From the NCBI GenBank assembly GCA_013399115.1, contig VXAA01000604.1:1150451-1214450 (forward strand): a stretch of 64,000 bases of DNA, in the 5' to 3' direction. Below the pieces are notes generated by a model. The model was given only the letters and a program-made list of their open reading frames with translations. It did not search any database and was not told the origin of the DNA. The stretch is from Anseranas semipalmata. Taxonomy: Eukaryota; Chordata; Aves; Anseriformes; Anseranatidae. Position 1 is the first letter of the stretch. The number at the start of each line of letters is the position of its first letter. Below, one piece after another: positions 37,237 to 49,800 of the stretch. Both the position numbers and the translations under genes were made by a program.

Positions 37237-40200
37237 AAATCTCTAGCCATTTAAGCCAATGTCTGGAGTTTGGGGACATACTGGTCTTTTGATGTTCAAA
37301 CCCCGGTGGTCAGCCAAGGATTCAGCGTTTGCTGGATATGAGTTTTGGGCTTGGGCCATGGTAGAGATCAAGCTGCCAAGTTTGAAGCCTAGCTGGAATG
37401 CCCCCAGCGTCTGTGGAAATTTGATCTGCGTTTAGCAATCTGACTCATCTTAATGGTTTGTGAGCTCTTAGACTTTGGCACCTCATTTTGCACACAATTT
37501 CTTCTTTGCCTATCCAGGTGATCTCAATTATATAGATCTATAAAAATCTTGATTTATTTCTGGCTCTTGGCAGCTGGGGAAGATAGAAAAGAGTTAACAT
37601 TGTTGACTGGTAAATGCCTTTCAGTGTTGCACATTTTCTCTTTAAGTTACTAGAGAAAGAAAACTTGCTTCCCAAAGAACAGATTCATGCTCCGTGTTGT
37701 TATTTTGGTAGGGACCCTCATCCCCAGAGCACTAGCTGGGGTAGGGAGCAGCAGTGCAGTTCTGTTTGAGGACGGGGAGACATTACAAGAGAGGTCGTGG
37801 AGAAGGCTGGGTGGCACGCTTCGCTGATCCGCCAGTCCAGGAATAACGCCCGTGATCGATAACCAATGAAAGCCATTGAACCAAAGCCATTCCTCAGACA
37901 CCCCGTCACATCGGCCGCTTTGCAAAGGAGAGCTTTGTGACCATGCTTGTTTGATGTGATTTAAAGCAAGCACCAGAGGCAGGACTCAGTGTGGTTCATT
38001 AGGTAGTTCATCTTCTTTGTTCCACAGCGGGGTCAGCCCATGTTGGCTGTAATGATGCTTGTGATTTAAAACAAAGCTTGGAAGCCTGCAGGCTCCTGTT
38101 CCTTTGTGCTGGATTCAGGCGTGTTTGGTGACTGAAAGATGGGGAACTCAGTCTGGCTCTGCTGAAAGCCTCTTGTTGCTTGGGGCAAGATGTGAATATT
38201 ATACAAATGTGTACCTTCTGTAGGGGGAAAAAAAAGGCAGCTGTGTACATCCAGTTTCTCTTTGTTAGTGGTAAGGATTATAATATTTTCTTCACAGAGG
38301 GAAGCTTTTAAATTCTACTCTATACAGTGGTTTGATTTCCTTGGCTGGAATAATTCCTGGGGAGAGGCTGAAGAAAATAAGCATCGTAGCACAGGTGTTG
38401 ACCACATTGCTCAGCAGGCTCCTGGTGGGCTTGCAGCTATTGAGCAGTGTAGGAACCTGGGTATATATGAACAGTCCGGTGATGGAAAGACACCACAAAG
38501 GCAAAAAGACCCTTCTGAAGGCAGAGACTGTTGTCATTATATTCTCTAACAAATAGCCCCAGACAGCACTTCAGAAAAATTTGTGTTTTTGCTGGAGGTC
38601 ATTCTTTGCATTGAGTCTCTGTGCATGGAGGTTTTGATCATTGAAAGAGAACTACAGAGAAGGGGTCATTGGCAGACGCATGTTGACTTCCACAGGGTAG
38701 AGTTGCACCCAAGGATGTAATGCAATCCACCTTACAGTGACAGTGTCAGCTGCTGGCTCCCGCAGTGGGGGACCCTCAGCAATAACTCCGTTCCATCTTC
38801 TGTTTTCTATAAAACAAAGTTGGTTTAGGGGGAGTTCTGCAAAGAGCCCATGAACAGGGTTATCTCAGTATTCACTCACCTGCTTCTTATCTTCACAATC
38901 TGAGCACCCCACAGCCTTTAGTATTATCCTTACTGTATCCTGAGGGTGGCACAGTGCTCTGCCCTCTCTGCACATTGGAGGGGGAGCAGTGCAGTAGAAA
39001 GAGGGGACATAATGTCCCCAGGCACAGCGGCAAGCTGAGATTAGTTCACTGGTTTCCCAGGCTTGTCCGCAATCTTCATTACTGACCTCTTCCACAAAAA
39101 CCCTGTTAGAAAATAAAATACAACCTGCCCAATATTTTGCCATATTCATCATGAGTGTTAGAGTTAAGCTTCAGTATGCCACTGTCTGTACTTTGGAAAG
39201 CCACAGAAAAGTCTTTTACTTGAGTATTTTTCATTGCTGTTGGTTTTGAACAATTTTGTCTCACATATTTGTGCTCCTCAGTGGATAATAAGGAAGGCAC
39301 AGATTTCTGAAGTAGGTATGCAGACACTATTACTGATTATGGCAATATAAATAATCTGAAATGACAACAAAGTTATTGAGCTTCCTACTGATATTAGATT
39401 ATACAGAGTTTTTCCATAACTCTTAATGGAATTTTTCTGCCTTTCTGTAGTTATTTGTGAACCCATGTCAACATCGGGCAGATGCCTCATAAGGTGGGCT
39501 TAGCTCCTAGGTTTATCTGTTTGAGCAGTGGAAATAGATTGGCCTGGTTAGGATCCTGAGTCTCATCTGCTAGCAAAATATGGCAGAATTTGCAACGCAA
39601 ATGCTACAGAAGAGATGATACCTGTTTCAAAATAAAGAGCAAACACCTCTCCCCTCTGCTGCTGCTTCCGGAATTATAATAAAAGCAAAGACAGGAAAGT
39701 GGCAGGGAGATGTGGAAATATGTAAGTGTTGGTGAAAACTTGGTATAAAAATAACCCCAAATCTTGGGCCACAGTTGATATGACATAATCCTCTGAGTAC
39801 CTGGCTAAAGATGTAATTAAAAGCACGTTGACTCTGTCACTCAGACTAAATGAGACTCTTCCTGCTGTACAGCGTGTCCTCCTCTAGCATGCTGATCAAA
39901 GCACTGCCAGTGCTCTTGTCATCAGTTAATATTTAAATACCCTCCCGAAATGGTGCTCTCTGCCTTCTGTTCCTTTCCCTTCCCTGACACAAGCACTGTG
40001 GGCCAGACTGCCAGCAGAGCTCAGCTCTCCTTCTGCCACTGAATATTGAGATGTCCCCAGTGGTCCTAGGGCATGGGTTGTGGAGTACTTGGGAACATCC
40101 AATGGTGCAATAGGAATGCTGGGTTCTCCTGTATCTTTACCAGAGATAAGTGTTGAAGTGGATAGTGTGTCGTACCTGCCCACCACAGTGCTATAGATGG

Positions 40201-41004
40201 GTCTCTGGCTGGGGAAGCTGGTAGCAGTTTCTCCCCTGCCAGGTTGCACGTCATGAGCAAAGACAGACTCCGCTGTTCTCAAACTGTGGATGTGGTCAGA
40301 TTTACGGTTTTCCCAGTGTGGTGTGATGGGCACACATATACACAAGTGAACTGCAATTCAAATGGCTCCTACAATCCTACAGCCTTTGTTTATAAAAGTT
40401 TTGGGGCTCAACAGCAAGATGAATGCTGCGCTCCTGCTGTGTTGTAGAGGTAATGCAGGTTTGTGTTCCACATCTGAGATTTTCCTCCCTGCTTCTCACT
40501 GTGTATTCCCCCTGCTTTCTGTTTTCCCTCTCTGGTGCTTGTTTGATCTCTCTGTGAACTGAAAAAACTCAACAGCCCTGCAGAATTCAATGGAGCAGGA
40601 AAAAAAAGGTTAACTTTTTCTAGAGGATCATTTGATGAATGCCATGGTTGATTCAAGAGAAGGTCGGGGCTGTGTGGGATCAGGAGAACAGAAGCAGGAG
40701 GAGACATTTCTCTCCCTTTTGATAACATTAATGCTTTTGGTAGGCTCATTTGCTTCTTTATGTGAACTATAGTGGTCTGCCCACTTGATGAAGACTGGTA
40801 AATGAGACAGGTCTTGTTCACGCTAGAGAGCTGCACTTGGCTTCATTTGTCTATTTTAATCGTGAACAGTCGGTCTAGCCATGCTAACCTCATCCCAGGA
40901 TGCTGGGGCACCTGATTTCCCAGAAACCGTGGCAGCATTTTGTAAGATTCAAGTCACGCCAAGAAGGGTTGACCCCAGACACCTTTTGCTTTTCCCTAAA
41001 TGCG

Positions 41005-41045
41005 TGTTTTTTTTTGTTTGTTTTTTTGTTTTTTTGTTTTTTTTG
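41005..41045 (+). repeat. T-rich tract with interspersed G
   Basis: T runs of 5 to 9 separated by single G, low complexity, in intron 7. Confidence 0.85.
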
Positions 41046-44000
41046 CCGCTGAGGATGCCATGGGATTTGGCTTTGATTCTAACCAGGAAATGCCCTGTGA
41101 TGATCCTGCTAAAATTTTTACCGAACTCTGCACATGGTTCTGCAGTTTCCAGTGAGGAGAGAGTCCCCCATGAAGTGGAGAAGTCCTGACCAATGCTCAT
41201 TCACTTGTATGCCTCTGTACTGATTTCTTGCTAGCAGGCTGCAGCCCTCTGCCATCCTGCTCTGGCAGCTGCTGCCACCAAGATGTGGGCCCCCATCTCC
41301 ATAAGCACCTTTAGCTTCCCGGTGTCTCCCCCTTAGCAGTGATTTTCAAGGCTATTTTTCTCATCCCGATGCTGTTCCCCTCTCAGCCCAGCTAGCAGCT
41401 TTCTTCTGGGGGCTGACGGGATTATAGAGTTTCACACTGCTTGGGTGTCGAATTGCGCATTAATTTTGCCTGGTAATGAGCTGGATGGTTCTTTACAATA
41501 CATTTGTGACTGTTTTGATGCTTTGGATTACACAATGCAAAGAGGATAAACATTACCAGGGGATGCTGCGAGGAAGATGATTTAACTTATTTCAAGGCTA
41601 AGTGCTTTCTGGCACCGTTTCATGCGGCGGTGGGGAGCGGTGAGGGTGGCGAGACAGCAGGAGCGCTGGCCAGAGAGGGCAGCATGCTGTGGATGATACT
41701 TTGAATACTGATAGACTGTGTCTATCGAGTGTGAAAAATGCTGCACGTCATGTCCTCAAATATTTATGGTGAAGCCTGAGGTACCTCCAGACCAGCCGAC
41801 AAAGAGTAATGATCTTTCCTGAGGTTTACTCATCTGGCTGCAATAACCAAGCGCGGAGAGGCACTGCAATGGGCAGTTTGCATCTTCCCTGCTCTGTCCT
41901 GAGATGTGCAACACCTGCCTCTTTTGTATGAGACCACCTGGTGTAAGAACCGCAGGGAGACATTTTCTATGGATGTAGCATCTTTGTAACAGTAGGAGCC
42001 TGGTGAGGGACACAGCCACGGACCGTGCTGGCACCTTGCAGGTGAACTGAGCGTCAGAGTAAATGGTACTTTTATTCTTTGCTGCTGCATGCTGTTCTGA
42101 GCAGTCTGCAGCCTGGGGTGATGCTCTGTGGGCAGCTGCATTAACCACTCCCTGTCTTGTGCTCTGGTCTCCCTAGGGGATGTCTGTTTCTGTTTCTGAC
42201 TGCGGTGCCTTGGGTCACCGAGACCTTGGGGCTGTTAGAGCAGCTCGCTGCGGGGAAGCACAGCCCCGCTCGGACCTCATTGAACCGGCTGTCTCGGTGA
42301 CTTGCTCTGCTGAGTTTCATGACGTGTTTTCCCAGCCTGAGGATTTTTGCCAGATTGAGATCATAAAACTTCTGCCTGCGAGACATGCAGAGGCTGGAGA
42401 ATTAGGCTGATTAATTTGTCATAATGGCAAAGTGTTCTTCTGTCCTCCTTCTCCCTCATTACAGAGACAATCATTCATTTTCCCTGAAAATTTGTTCCAA
42501 GTTCTCTGTTACCTGCTGTGATCTGACTTTGGCTGCTGTTAATTATTTGCATTAGAAGAGCTAGATCATGAAAAGATATGAAACTCTGCACGGTTTCTCA
42601 TTGTTTTTAGTCTTTCCCCAGCCTGTGCTTAAAAACAAGGGGAAAGACAGGACAAAAGGAATATTTTGTTTCCTGTTGTTCTTAGCTCATCACCCTTTCT
42701 AACAAAGCTATCGTCACACATAAATCTGGGAGAAGCATATGTCTTTCTTGCAGAAGGAGCAATGACTTTTCATGAGATTCCCCTCAACAAGCTAAATGTC
42801 CTACCAAATGTAGATCCTTTACTGTTTCTGTGTTTTGAGTTTGTATAGGAGAGATTGGCTACATTTATTTGCCCTTCTGTTAAGGTGCAATGGAAATTAA
42901 AGCCTGTAAGATAGGAAGGACACATAGGAGACCTAAATTTAAATTGCCTGGGAACTCTGCTTTGACTCTGGGGTGAAGGCTTGATGAACAGAGCCAGAGG
43001 TTCATCCAGCATGTGCACTGAGCTGATACTGGCAATTGATGCTAGGAGACAAACAATGTCCCCCCACCCAGACCCGGTGTTGCCTCACTGGGACCAGGTT
43101 TGCCCAGCTGCGACACTCACAGCATGTCAGATCAGATTAGGTGGAATGAATCAAAGTGAAATTAGCACAAACTGGATGTAAAGACAAAAGGAAGGAAGAT
43201 GCATTGAAGGCTTCACCTCTGCACACTCTTTCTAGAAATACAAGATGTATCCCCTATCTGGCTTGCATTTGAAGCATCTTCCTGCTATGTTCAGTGATAA
43301 AAGTGACTGTGAAGCCAGGCTTGGTGCCGAGTGATCAATCTCACAGTGATGCTTTTATCCTTTATCAGCTGGTTGAGGAGAGAGACTTTTTTCCCCTCCT
43401 AAGAGCAATGAGGAGGAAGCAGCAGCAGCTCTGGCTGTGCAGGACCGATTGAGCCAGTCCTTACTCCTACTTGGTGGATGTTAGGATGGGTGAAGCAGCT
43501 CAGCCAGCTGGGTCTGTACGTCTGGGCTCAGGCTGGGGCAGATGGGCATGACCCCTCGGACCATGCCCAAGGTTGTCTTGGTTGGCTGTAGCTCCAGGTG
43601 AGAAAGAAACAGACAACACTGGCTGTATTTGGGATTTCATGCAGCTGATGGAACAACCTGGGGCAGATGAGGAGCCACAGTTTTGTCATCTTCAGCACTA
43701 AGGAATCTCAGTCCTCCTCTGGGCTTCCCTGTTTAATAACAAGGTTCAAAACTGAGACTTGTCAGCAAACTACTTTTATAGGCAGGAAAATAATATCTTA
43801 GAGGTACAAAAAGTCACCAGCATAATGAAATTCTTACCGATGGCTTTCCAGGTGAATTGCTGGCTTGGTTTCATCTCATTCCAGCACTTCCCTGTGTGAT
43901 CTCTTTGCCCCCCTGGGAGGAGATTTCTTCCACCTCCCTCAGATTTTCTTCTTGCCCAAATTAAGTGCATTTCTATGCTTTTTCCTTCTTGTTTCAGACA

Positions 44001-45360
44001 GGCTTTCTAATCAATACACTTTGTCTATGCTCAGTGGTGACCTGGGCCTGATCTTTAGAGGTATTTAAGACCACTGTGTTAATAATCTACATGCATTTTT
44101 ATTCATGCTTACGAATCAGTAAAGCAGAGATACCAAATTATTTTTAGTTTTGCTTGCAGGTTTCTCTGCACTTGAGGTTTTTGTCCATGCATGAGGATAA
44201 CCATACTCTGGTTAATCCTGAAGTCTTCTCATGGCTTACTGTGGTGACAATGTCTGATGCTATGGTAAAGAACCGGGGTCCTTGCTGAACTCCTCTCATT
44301 TTGTTTGCAGCCCCTCGAGGTGCCAGCTACGGACACTGCTGAGCCATGTGCTGCTGGGTTTGCAGCTGCCCAGCTCTGGGCCATGACCCCTCATGTGCAG
44401 GCAGCTGGAAATTGCACTGCTTGCCTTGCTCCCCAGAGTGCTGCAAACTCTGTAGTTCCTGGTGTGTTGTCATGCCTAGCTCGCTCTCAACCTTGCTGCC
44501 TCCTGTATCTCTCTGCCAGGATATACCGGCTCTGGATTTTTTACTTCTGAATGTATTGGTTTTCATCTTTTTCTTTCATAAGCCATGTTTGATTCTACCC
44601 GTTCTACTGATTAGTGCATTGAAGGGAATACCATCCTCTCTTCTCCTCCATCCCTTCCCCTTGCTCCTTGCCTCCTCTGTGCTGCCACGAATAATTCAGC
44701 CCCTGCTGTGGCTGCCTTTGGTTCCCTCCTGGAGAAGAAACACCAAAGGCTGGTGCCTTTGAGGGGGCCGGGCGGTGGCTGCCGTCCCCCTGTGGGACTC
44801 CTGCTCCCATGCAGCTGCCCCCCTTGCAGCCTCTTTCAGGCTCCTGGAGCCATGCTGGGGGGCTGAGGTGGGCCTGTGCTCAATTATTTAATCCTGGAGA
44901 GGTTTCAAAGGGTCACTGGTGTTGCTGTCAATGGTGGTTCCCTAGTGACAGTGCACCCTGCTGAAGCAAAATGCTTCAGGAATCAAGGGAAGATGGTGTC
45001 TGCTGTCCTTGCTCAGCCCCTGAGTGCTGCTGTTGTGCCTCAGATACCCTCGCTATCTGGCTGTCCTGCGTGCCTTCCTCTGCACTGACTGGGCCACCAC
45101 GGCACCCACAGAAGGGGTGTGGGGATGCTCAGCAGGTCCCCAGGCTTTTCCCCCATTTTTATCCAGGACACCAAGCAGCTACTTTTCTCTTTTCATTGTG
45201 CTGCTCCTGGCTGTCCATGGGCTCCCTTTCTTCCAGGACTCCCTCTCTGCCTTTGTCTCTCAAAGTACAGGTTTGCACAAGGTGAGATAAATGTTTAACA
45301 CTGCCGAGGCTTTGTGTCCTTTGTTGTATAAACAGGTACAGTCATAAAGGTGTTGGGTAT

Positions 45361-45372
45361 TTTTTTTTTTTT
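45361..45372 (+). repeat. Poly-T run in intron 7
   Basis: Twelve consecutive T. Confidence 0.85.
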
Positions 45373-46309
45373 GGTTGCATCCAGCAGACATTTCCCCTTC
45401 TAAAGGATTTACTGTTCTTCAGGAAGACAAAAGACAAGAGATATGAACCTGCAGAACAAATTCTTTCCCTGGAGCAAGAATCTGCTTTTCTGTAAACACT
45501 TGGATGATGATGTGGTTAGTGAATGAGATGTTCGGAATATTAACCAGATCAGAGCCTGTAGAAGCAAGCTGTGAGGGGCTTTGCAGGACTGCGTGTATGT
45601 GGCAGCAAACTCAAACACGCAAGCCTTGCAAGACCTGCAGGATAGCAGGAGCATGAGAGGGGCTTGGCGGTGATCTGCCCACCATGCTGTTATAACCGCT
45701 TCACCCAAGTGGTGGGGATCTGGCTGGATTAGCATGAGGTGGCAAACCCCTTCATCACAGGCACCTGTGAATGAAAGAAAAAAATAACTAGAGAATATTT
45801 TTCCAGTTCTTTCCCACAGATGGTTAACCAAAATAGGTGTTAGGAAATACGCTTCCACCCTTAAAATCCAATTAAGTATTTCTGCTTGCGTGTGGATGCT
45901 CTTGGGATGCCAGGGGGCTTGGCTGTGTGTGGTTCCTGGGCTGGGACGTTACCCTAGGGCACTCCGGAAGGTCTGCTAAGTAATGTGCAGCCCCTGAGCA
46001 AGCAGTTGCAGGCCGCCAGGAACACAAGAGGCTGGGCTTTACTGAAAAAATGTAGCTAGTATCATGTCCATCTTTCCTGTTTTATCAGCCAGTATGTTCA
46101 TATGTCGGGGTCCTACAAGTGCATGTTCTTGTCTCCGGGTTCCCTTTGTAGCATCCTGTGGAAATTCCTAGTCCACCGTTGTTCTTGCTGAAGGCTCGCA
46201 GAAACTTAGGTGGATAATTGGCACTGAATCTTTTTTTGAGGTTCCTTCCTTGCTGGCTCTAAAAGGGGTGGGCTGAAACAGCAATTTTTAGTGCTTCACC
46301 TGTCCTCAT

Positions 46310-46620
46310 CGTCTGGAGCCTCGGGTGACAGACCGAGCCCGGCGGAGGCGGGACACCGGGAGGCCTTTCCCCCTGCTCCCCCCTTCGCTTGGGAAACATC
46401 AGCTGGGCATGCGCTGCTCGCCCCTTGCTGGAGAGATGCGGAACCGCTGAGAACCGCCCCGAGCTTTCTGGAACACCGAGCCACGCGTGTGCGGGACAGT
46501 GGCCGCCCCGGGGGCGGGCCGGGGCCGGGCGGGCTGTGTAGAGGCGTGCAGGGGGCTGGCGTGGGCCCTGCGCCTCTCAGGGCTCTAGGACAAGATGGCA
46601 GCGCTGGATCCAAGGTGAAA
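46310..46620. promoter_or_regulatory. CpG-dense island in intron 7, possible cryptic promoter or LTR-derived
   Basis: By eye count there are about 27 CpG in 46310-46570, against a sparse background on both sides. The island includes several GC boxes (GGGCGG or CCGCCC) and a G-rich core at 46509-46533. At its 3' edge a start codon in good context (AAGATGG, ATG at 46595) is followed by a possible splice donor AAG|GTGAAA at 46615. It could be an intragenic promoter, a remnant of a retroviral-type LTR, or a GC-rich patch without function. There is no transcript evidence. Confidence 0.4.
46509..46533 (+). other. G-quadruplex-forming motif
   Basis: There are five tracts of three to five G separated by one or two C (GGGGGCGGGCC, then GGGGCCGGGCGGG). 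This fits the usual G4 rule on the + strand, which is the transcribed RNA sense of CACNA1B, inside the intron 7 CpG island. Confidence 0.5.
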
Positions 46621-46680
46621 CCTCTCTCTCCTCTCTCTATCTCTCTCTTTTCCCTGTTTCTCTTTTCTCTTAATCCTCTT
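46621..46680 (+). repeat. CT-rich low-complexity tract
   Basis: CTCTCTCC, CTCTCTAT and TTTCTCTTTTCTC blocks directly follow the intron 7 CpG island. The tract leads to a weak acceptor-like CAACAG ending at 46701. Confidence 0.7.
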
Positions 46681-46772
46681 TTGTATGCGTCTACCTCAAC
46701 AGATGTCACTTAGTTCTGCCTTAAAGCAGTTGATAAGGGAATAACACCTGTGCCAGTCACCTTTATCCACAA

Positions 46773-46808
46773 AGTTTATTGGTTGCTGTTAGAAGGAACC
46801 AATAAACT
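46773..46808. repeat. Perfect 12-bp inverted repeat with AATAAA and CCAAT on both strands
   Basis: Arm 1 is AGTTTATTGGTT at 46773-46784 and arm 2 is its exact reverse complement AACCAATAAACT at 46797-46808, separated by 12 nt. The palindrome places a poly(A) signal AATAAA and a CCAAT sequence on each strand. On the + strand the following 30 bases are GT-rich, as expected downstream of a cleavage site. It could form a hairpin in DNA or RNA. It may belong to an old LTR-like insertion together with the adjacent CpG island. Confidence 0.6.
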
Positions 46809-49800
46809 GTTTGTAGCGTTCCTCTGAGTTGTTACTGTGGCTCTGCCGCCTCCATGGCCCTGCTGAGCGGGTATAGCCCTTTTCCGGGGGATTACAAAGA
46901 CCCACCTCCCTCGCAACCCACCGAGCGGGACAGGACGCTCATCCAGGGAGCCTCCTGGTAGCACAAAATGCCTGAGTTCGTGCCCCTCTGGTGTGCGGTC
47001 CCTGCAGCGCTGCCCCTCCGACTGGCATGTCAGGCAGCCAGGGGAGTTGGTGGATTCCGTCAGCTACCTCCAGCCTGTCCCTCGCTGCTCCCAAGTGATG
47101 TGGGCTGTTTCACAGGCTGCTGTCAAATAGCAAGTCTGTTCTTGGGCACTGCTCCACGTTCAAGCAGCAAAGCTCACAAATTAAGCCTCCTGTCTTGGCC
47201 AATTTTGTTTCTCCACTGGGAGAATTCATTTTGGCCTGTGAGTAACTCAGGCAGTTGAACATCTGTAGGCCTGCCTAGCTAGCAACTCGCCCACTTGAAT
47301 TTATCTGGCTCCTTTTGGTTCTTGGGGGCTGTGTTTTTTCAGGCAGGACTATGTCCCTCAGTGCCGCATGCCATCCAGGCTCAGCTTTGCTCATTCCTTT
47401 GAGATACTTGGACTAGAGATGAAACCAATCCTTAAACTCATAGGTTTTTTGTTTGTTTGTTTTAGACTTAAAATTCTAAAGTTTTTTTCAACTCCTTTCT
47501 GGGAGTCCTTGGTGAAGCCCTTCTGAGATTTGTGCTGCTTTTTGCTGGCTCTGAACAGCGCTTTAGATTCAGTAGATGAAAGCTGTTCTCCTATTATAAG
47601 ATCTGAGTTTTCATGAGATCATGTGTAGCTCAGTGGTACTGTTCTGAATGAGGAGCTAATTACCTATGTCATTATCATGAATTGCTAATCACCACCACTA
47701 TTAGTGGTAGCAATGACAGTAATGCTATATCGTCTCTCTCTACCTCTTCCCTTTGAGTGGGAAGCATTTCTGTCTGCTTTCTACTGGGAAAACCTGAATT
47801 GCAGAGGTTGACTGGTGTGATTAGTCTTGCAGCAAGCTTGGGCGTGCACCATGAAACCCAAGACCAGGAGGCACATTACATGGTGCTCGCATCTTGGCTC
47901 TTTTCTCTTCTGTAGGAAAATTGATCAGGGGCTCAGAGGATGGAGGTCAGAGCTTTTATTTGTTTTCATTTTTGATCAGTGTGACAGTGGTTTTTACTTA
48001 AGACCAACATGGATAAAGTACTTGTAAGAATGTCATTGGATTATAATCTTTTATGGACCATGGTGGTTACTCATGAGTTGACATTGTCTCTCTTGTGACT
48101 GGAGGGGCTCTTGAGTTTCCCTGAAGTGGCCATTCCAGTGCATATTTACACCGTGATTTATTTTACTCTTCCTCCCACCAAAATGATAAGCGACAATCAT
48201 CCATTTTCCCCGGTGACTTTTTTTTTCTTCTCTGTTGAGAAGAAAAATGTGACACATTGGGCTTGACTAGTATGGCATATGGTTTCTATGATGAATGCCC
48301 TTCCATTGATGTCTGTTCCTGTTGTTTCTGTAGGATCAGTTATTCACAACTGTCATGTTGTAACTAAAATGCACTGTAGTCATCTACCCAGGCGGAGCTT
48401 GTCTTCTTCCAAAGCAGTGTCTCCTGAAGCCGTGCTCTGTGTAGGAGTACCAGCCTTTCCAGCATTCCTCCTCCGAATGCCTCAACAGGCAGTGCTGAAA
48501 GAGGAGCGTTTGGGGCAGCTTTTTGAGGGAAAAGGTGGTTGATGAGAGCCAGGGACAGCAGTTGATGAATGTTATTCAGTATTCTTCATTCCAGAATTGG
48601 CCAAAGTATGGAGGACCAGCTGTGAAGAAAGTCCTGGAGGAGAAGCTGGGCAGGAGGCAGCATATTTCCTGCCCAAGTTTCCCAGAAGATTTGGGAGATT
48701 TTTGAAAGTCAGTGGCATAAATAGCAATTATGCTGGATAAGACAGGAACTTTATTTACTGCTACCAAACATTCCTGTGGGGTTTTCCATGATTTCATTTA
48801 GAACCGGCAGAAAAACTTTAGCTGAAGTATTTCTAGATCAAATATGGCATTTTGATAGATTTTTTCCCGTTTTCTTTGAAAATGGTCTGAAATTTTGCTG
48901 AAAAGCTCTCATACAGAAATCCTCAGAGTTTTCCAGTTACTGCAAATGGGGAGTATTTCAGTTCTCGAATGGTGATGAATGTAGTGCAGGAGAGAGAAGC
49001 ATGCTTTTATTAATGCATTTCCTAAAGAAGTCTTTTGTCAAGTTCCAGCTTTATCATATCTTTGGGGATAGCTGAAGGGGCGAGCAATGCTTTCTTCCCA
49101 GCTTCTATGGCAGGGCAAACCAGCCAGCTCCAGGGAACAGGAGGCCTGGACCGAAGCTGTTAGGGCATGAGATGACACTTCGGTTGGCGCTGGCACAGGG
49201 CTGTGCCTTCCTGCAGCTACTGGTGGGCACAGGTCGCTTCAGGCTCAGCAACGTTCCTCACTGGTGTCTTGCAAAATGAGTGCGTGACTGCACAGAAACT
49301 ACTGATGGTTTGCAACCTAGCGCAGTTTCTACCTCGTTTTCTTACAGGTTTAAAGTTGGGAATAAAGAGACAAGTCCTAGATAGCTTTTACTGTCCCTAG
49401 GCCAGATAGGAGCTGGCAGAGGATGAAAGGCTTTGCGAGGAAAGCTCTGCCTTGGCTGCTCCTAAGGGGCGAGGGAGCGGTGCCATGGCTCATCTGCTGT
49501 CCTTCCTGCCCGCTGCGGTCCTCCACAAGGCTCCCCACTGGGTGTCGCCTCCTGCTCCCGTCCGGCACAGCCCAGCTCTGGGAGGTGCATGGTGACACAA
49601 GGCAGTAATGCAGTAACTTGGCCCCCCCCGCCCCTCCACGTCCTGCAGTTCCAGTGCATGTTGTCGCCTTGTGCTGTCTGATCTCGTTCTTCCCCATCCA
49701 GAGAGAAATCAAAAAGGAGAGGAGGTCAGTGGCCCCGACCAGCAGGCACTGAACCAGAAATGAGCACATTAAAAAGGAAGAGGGAGAAAACGGGCATCCC

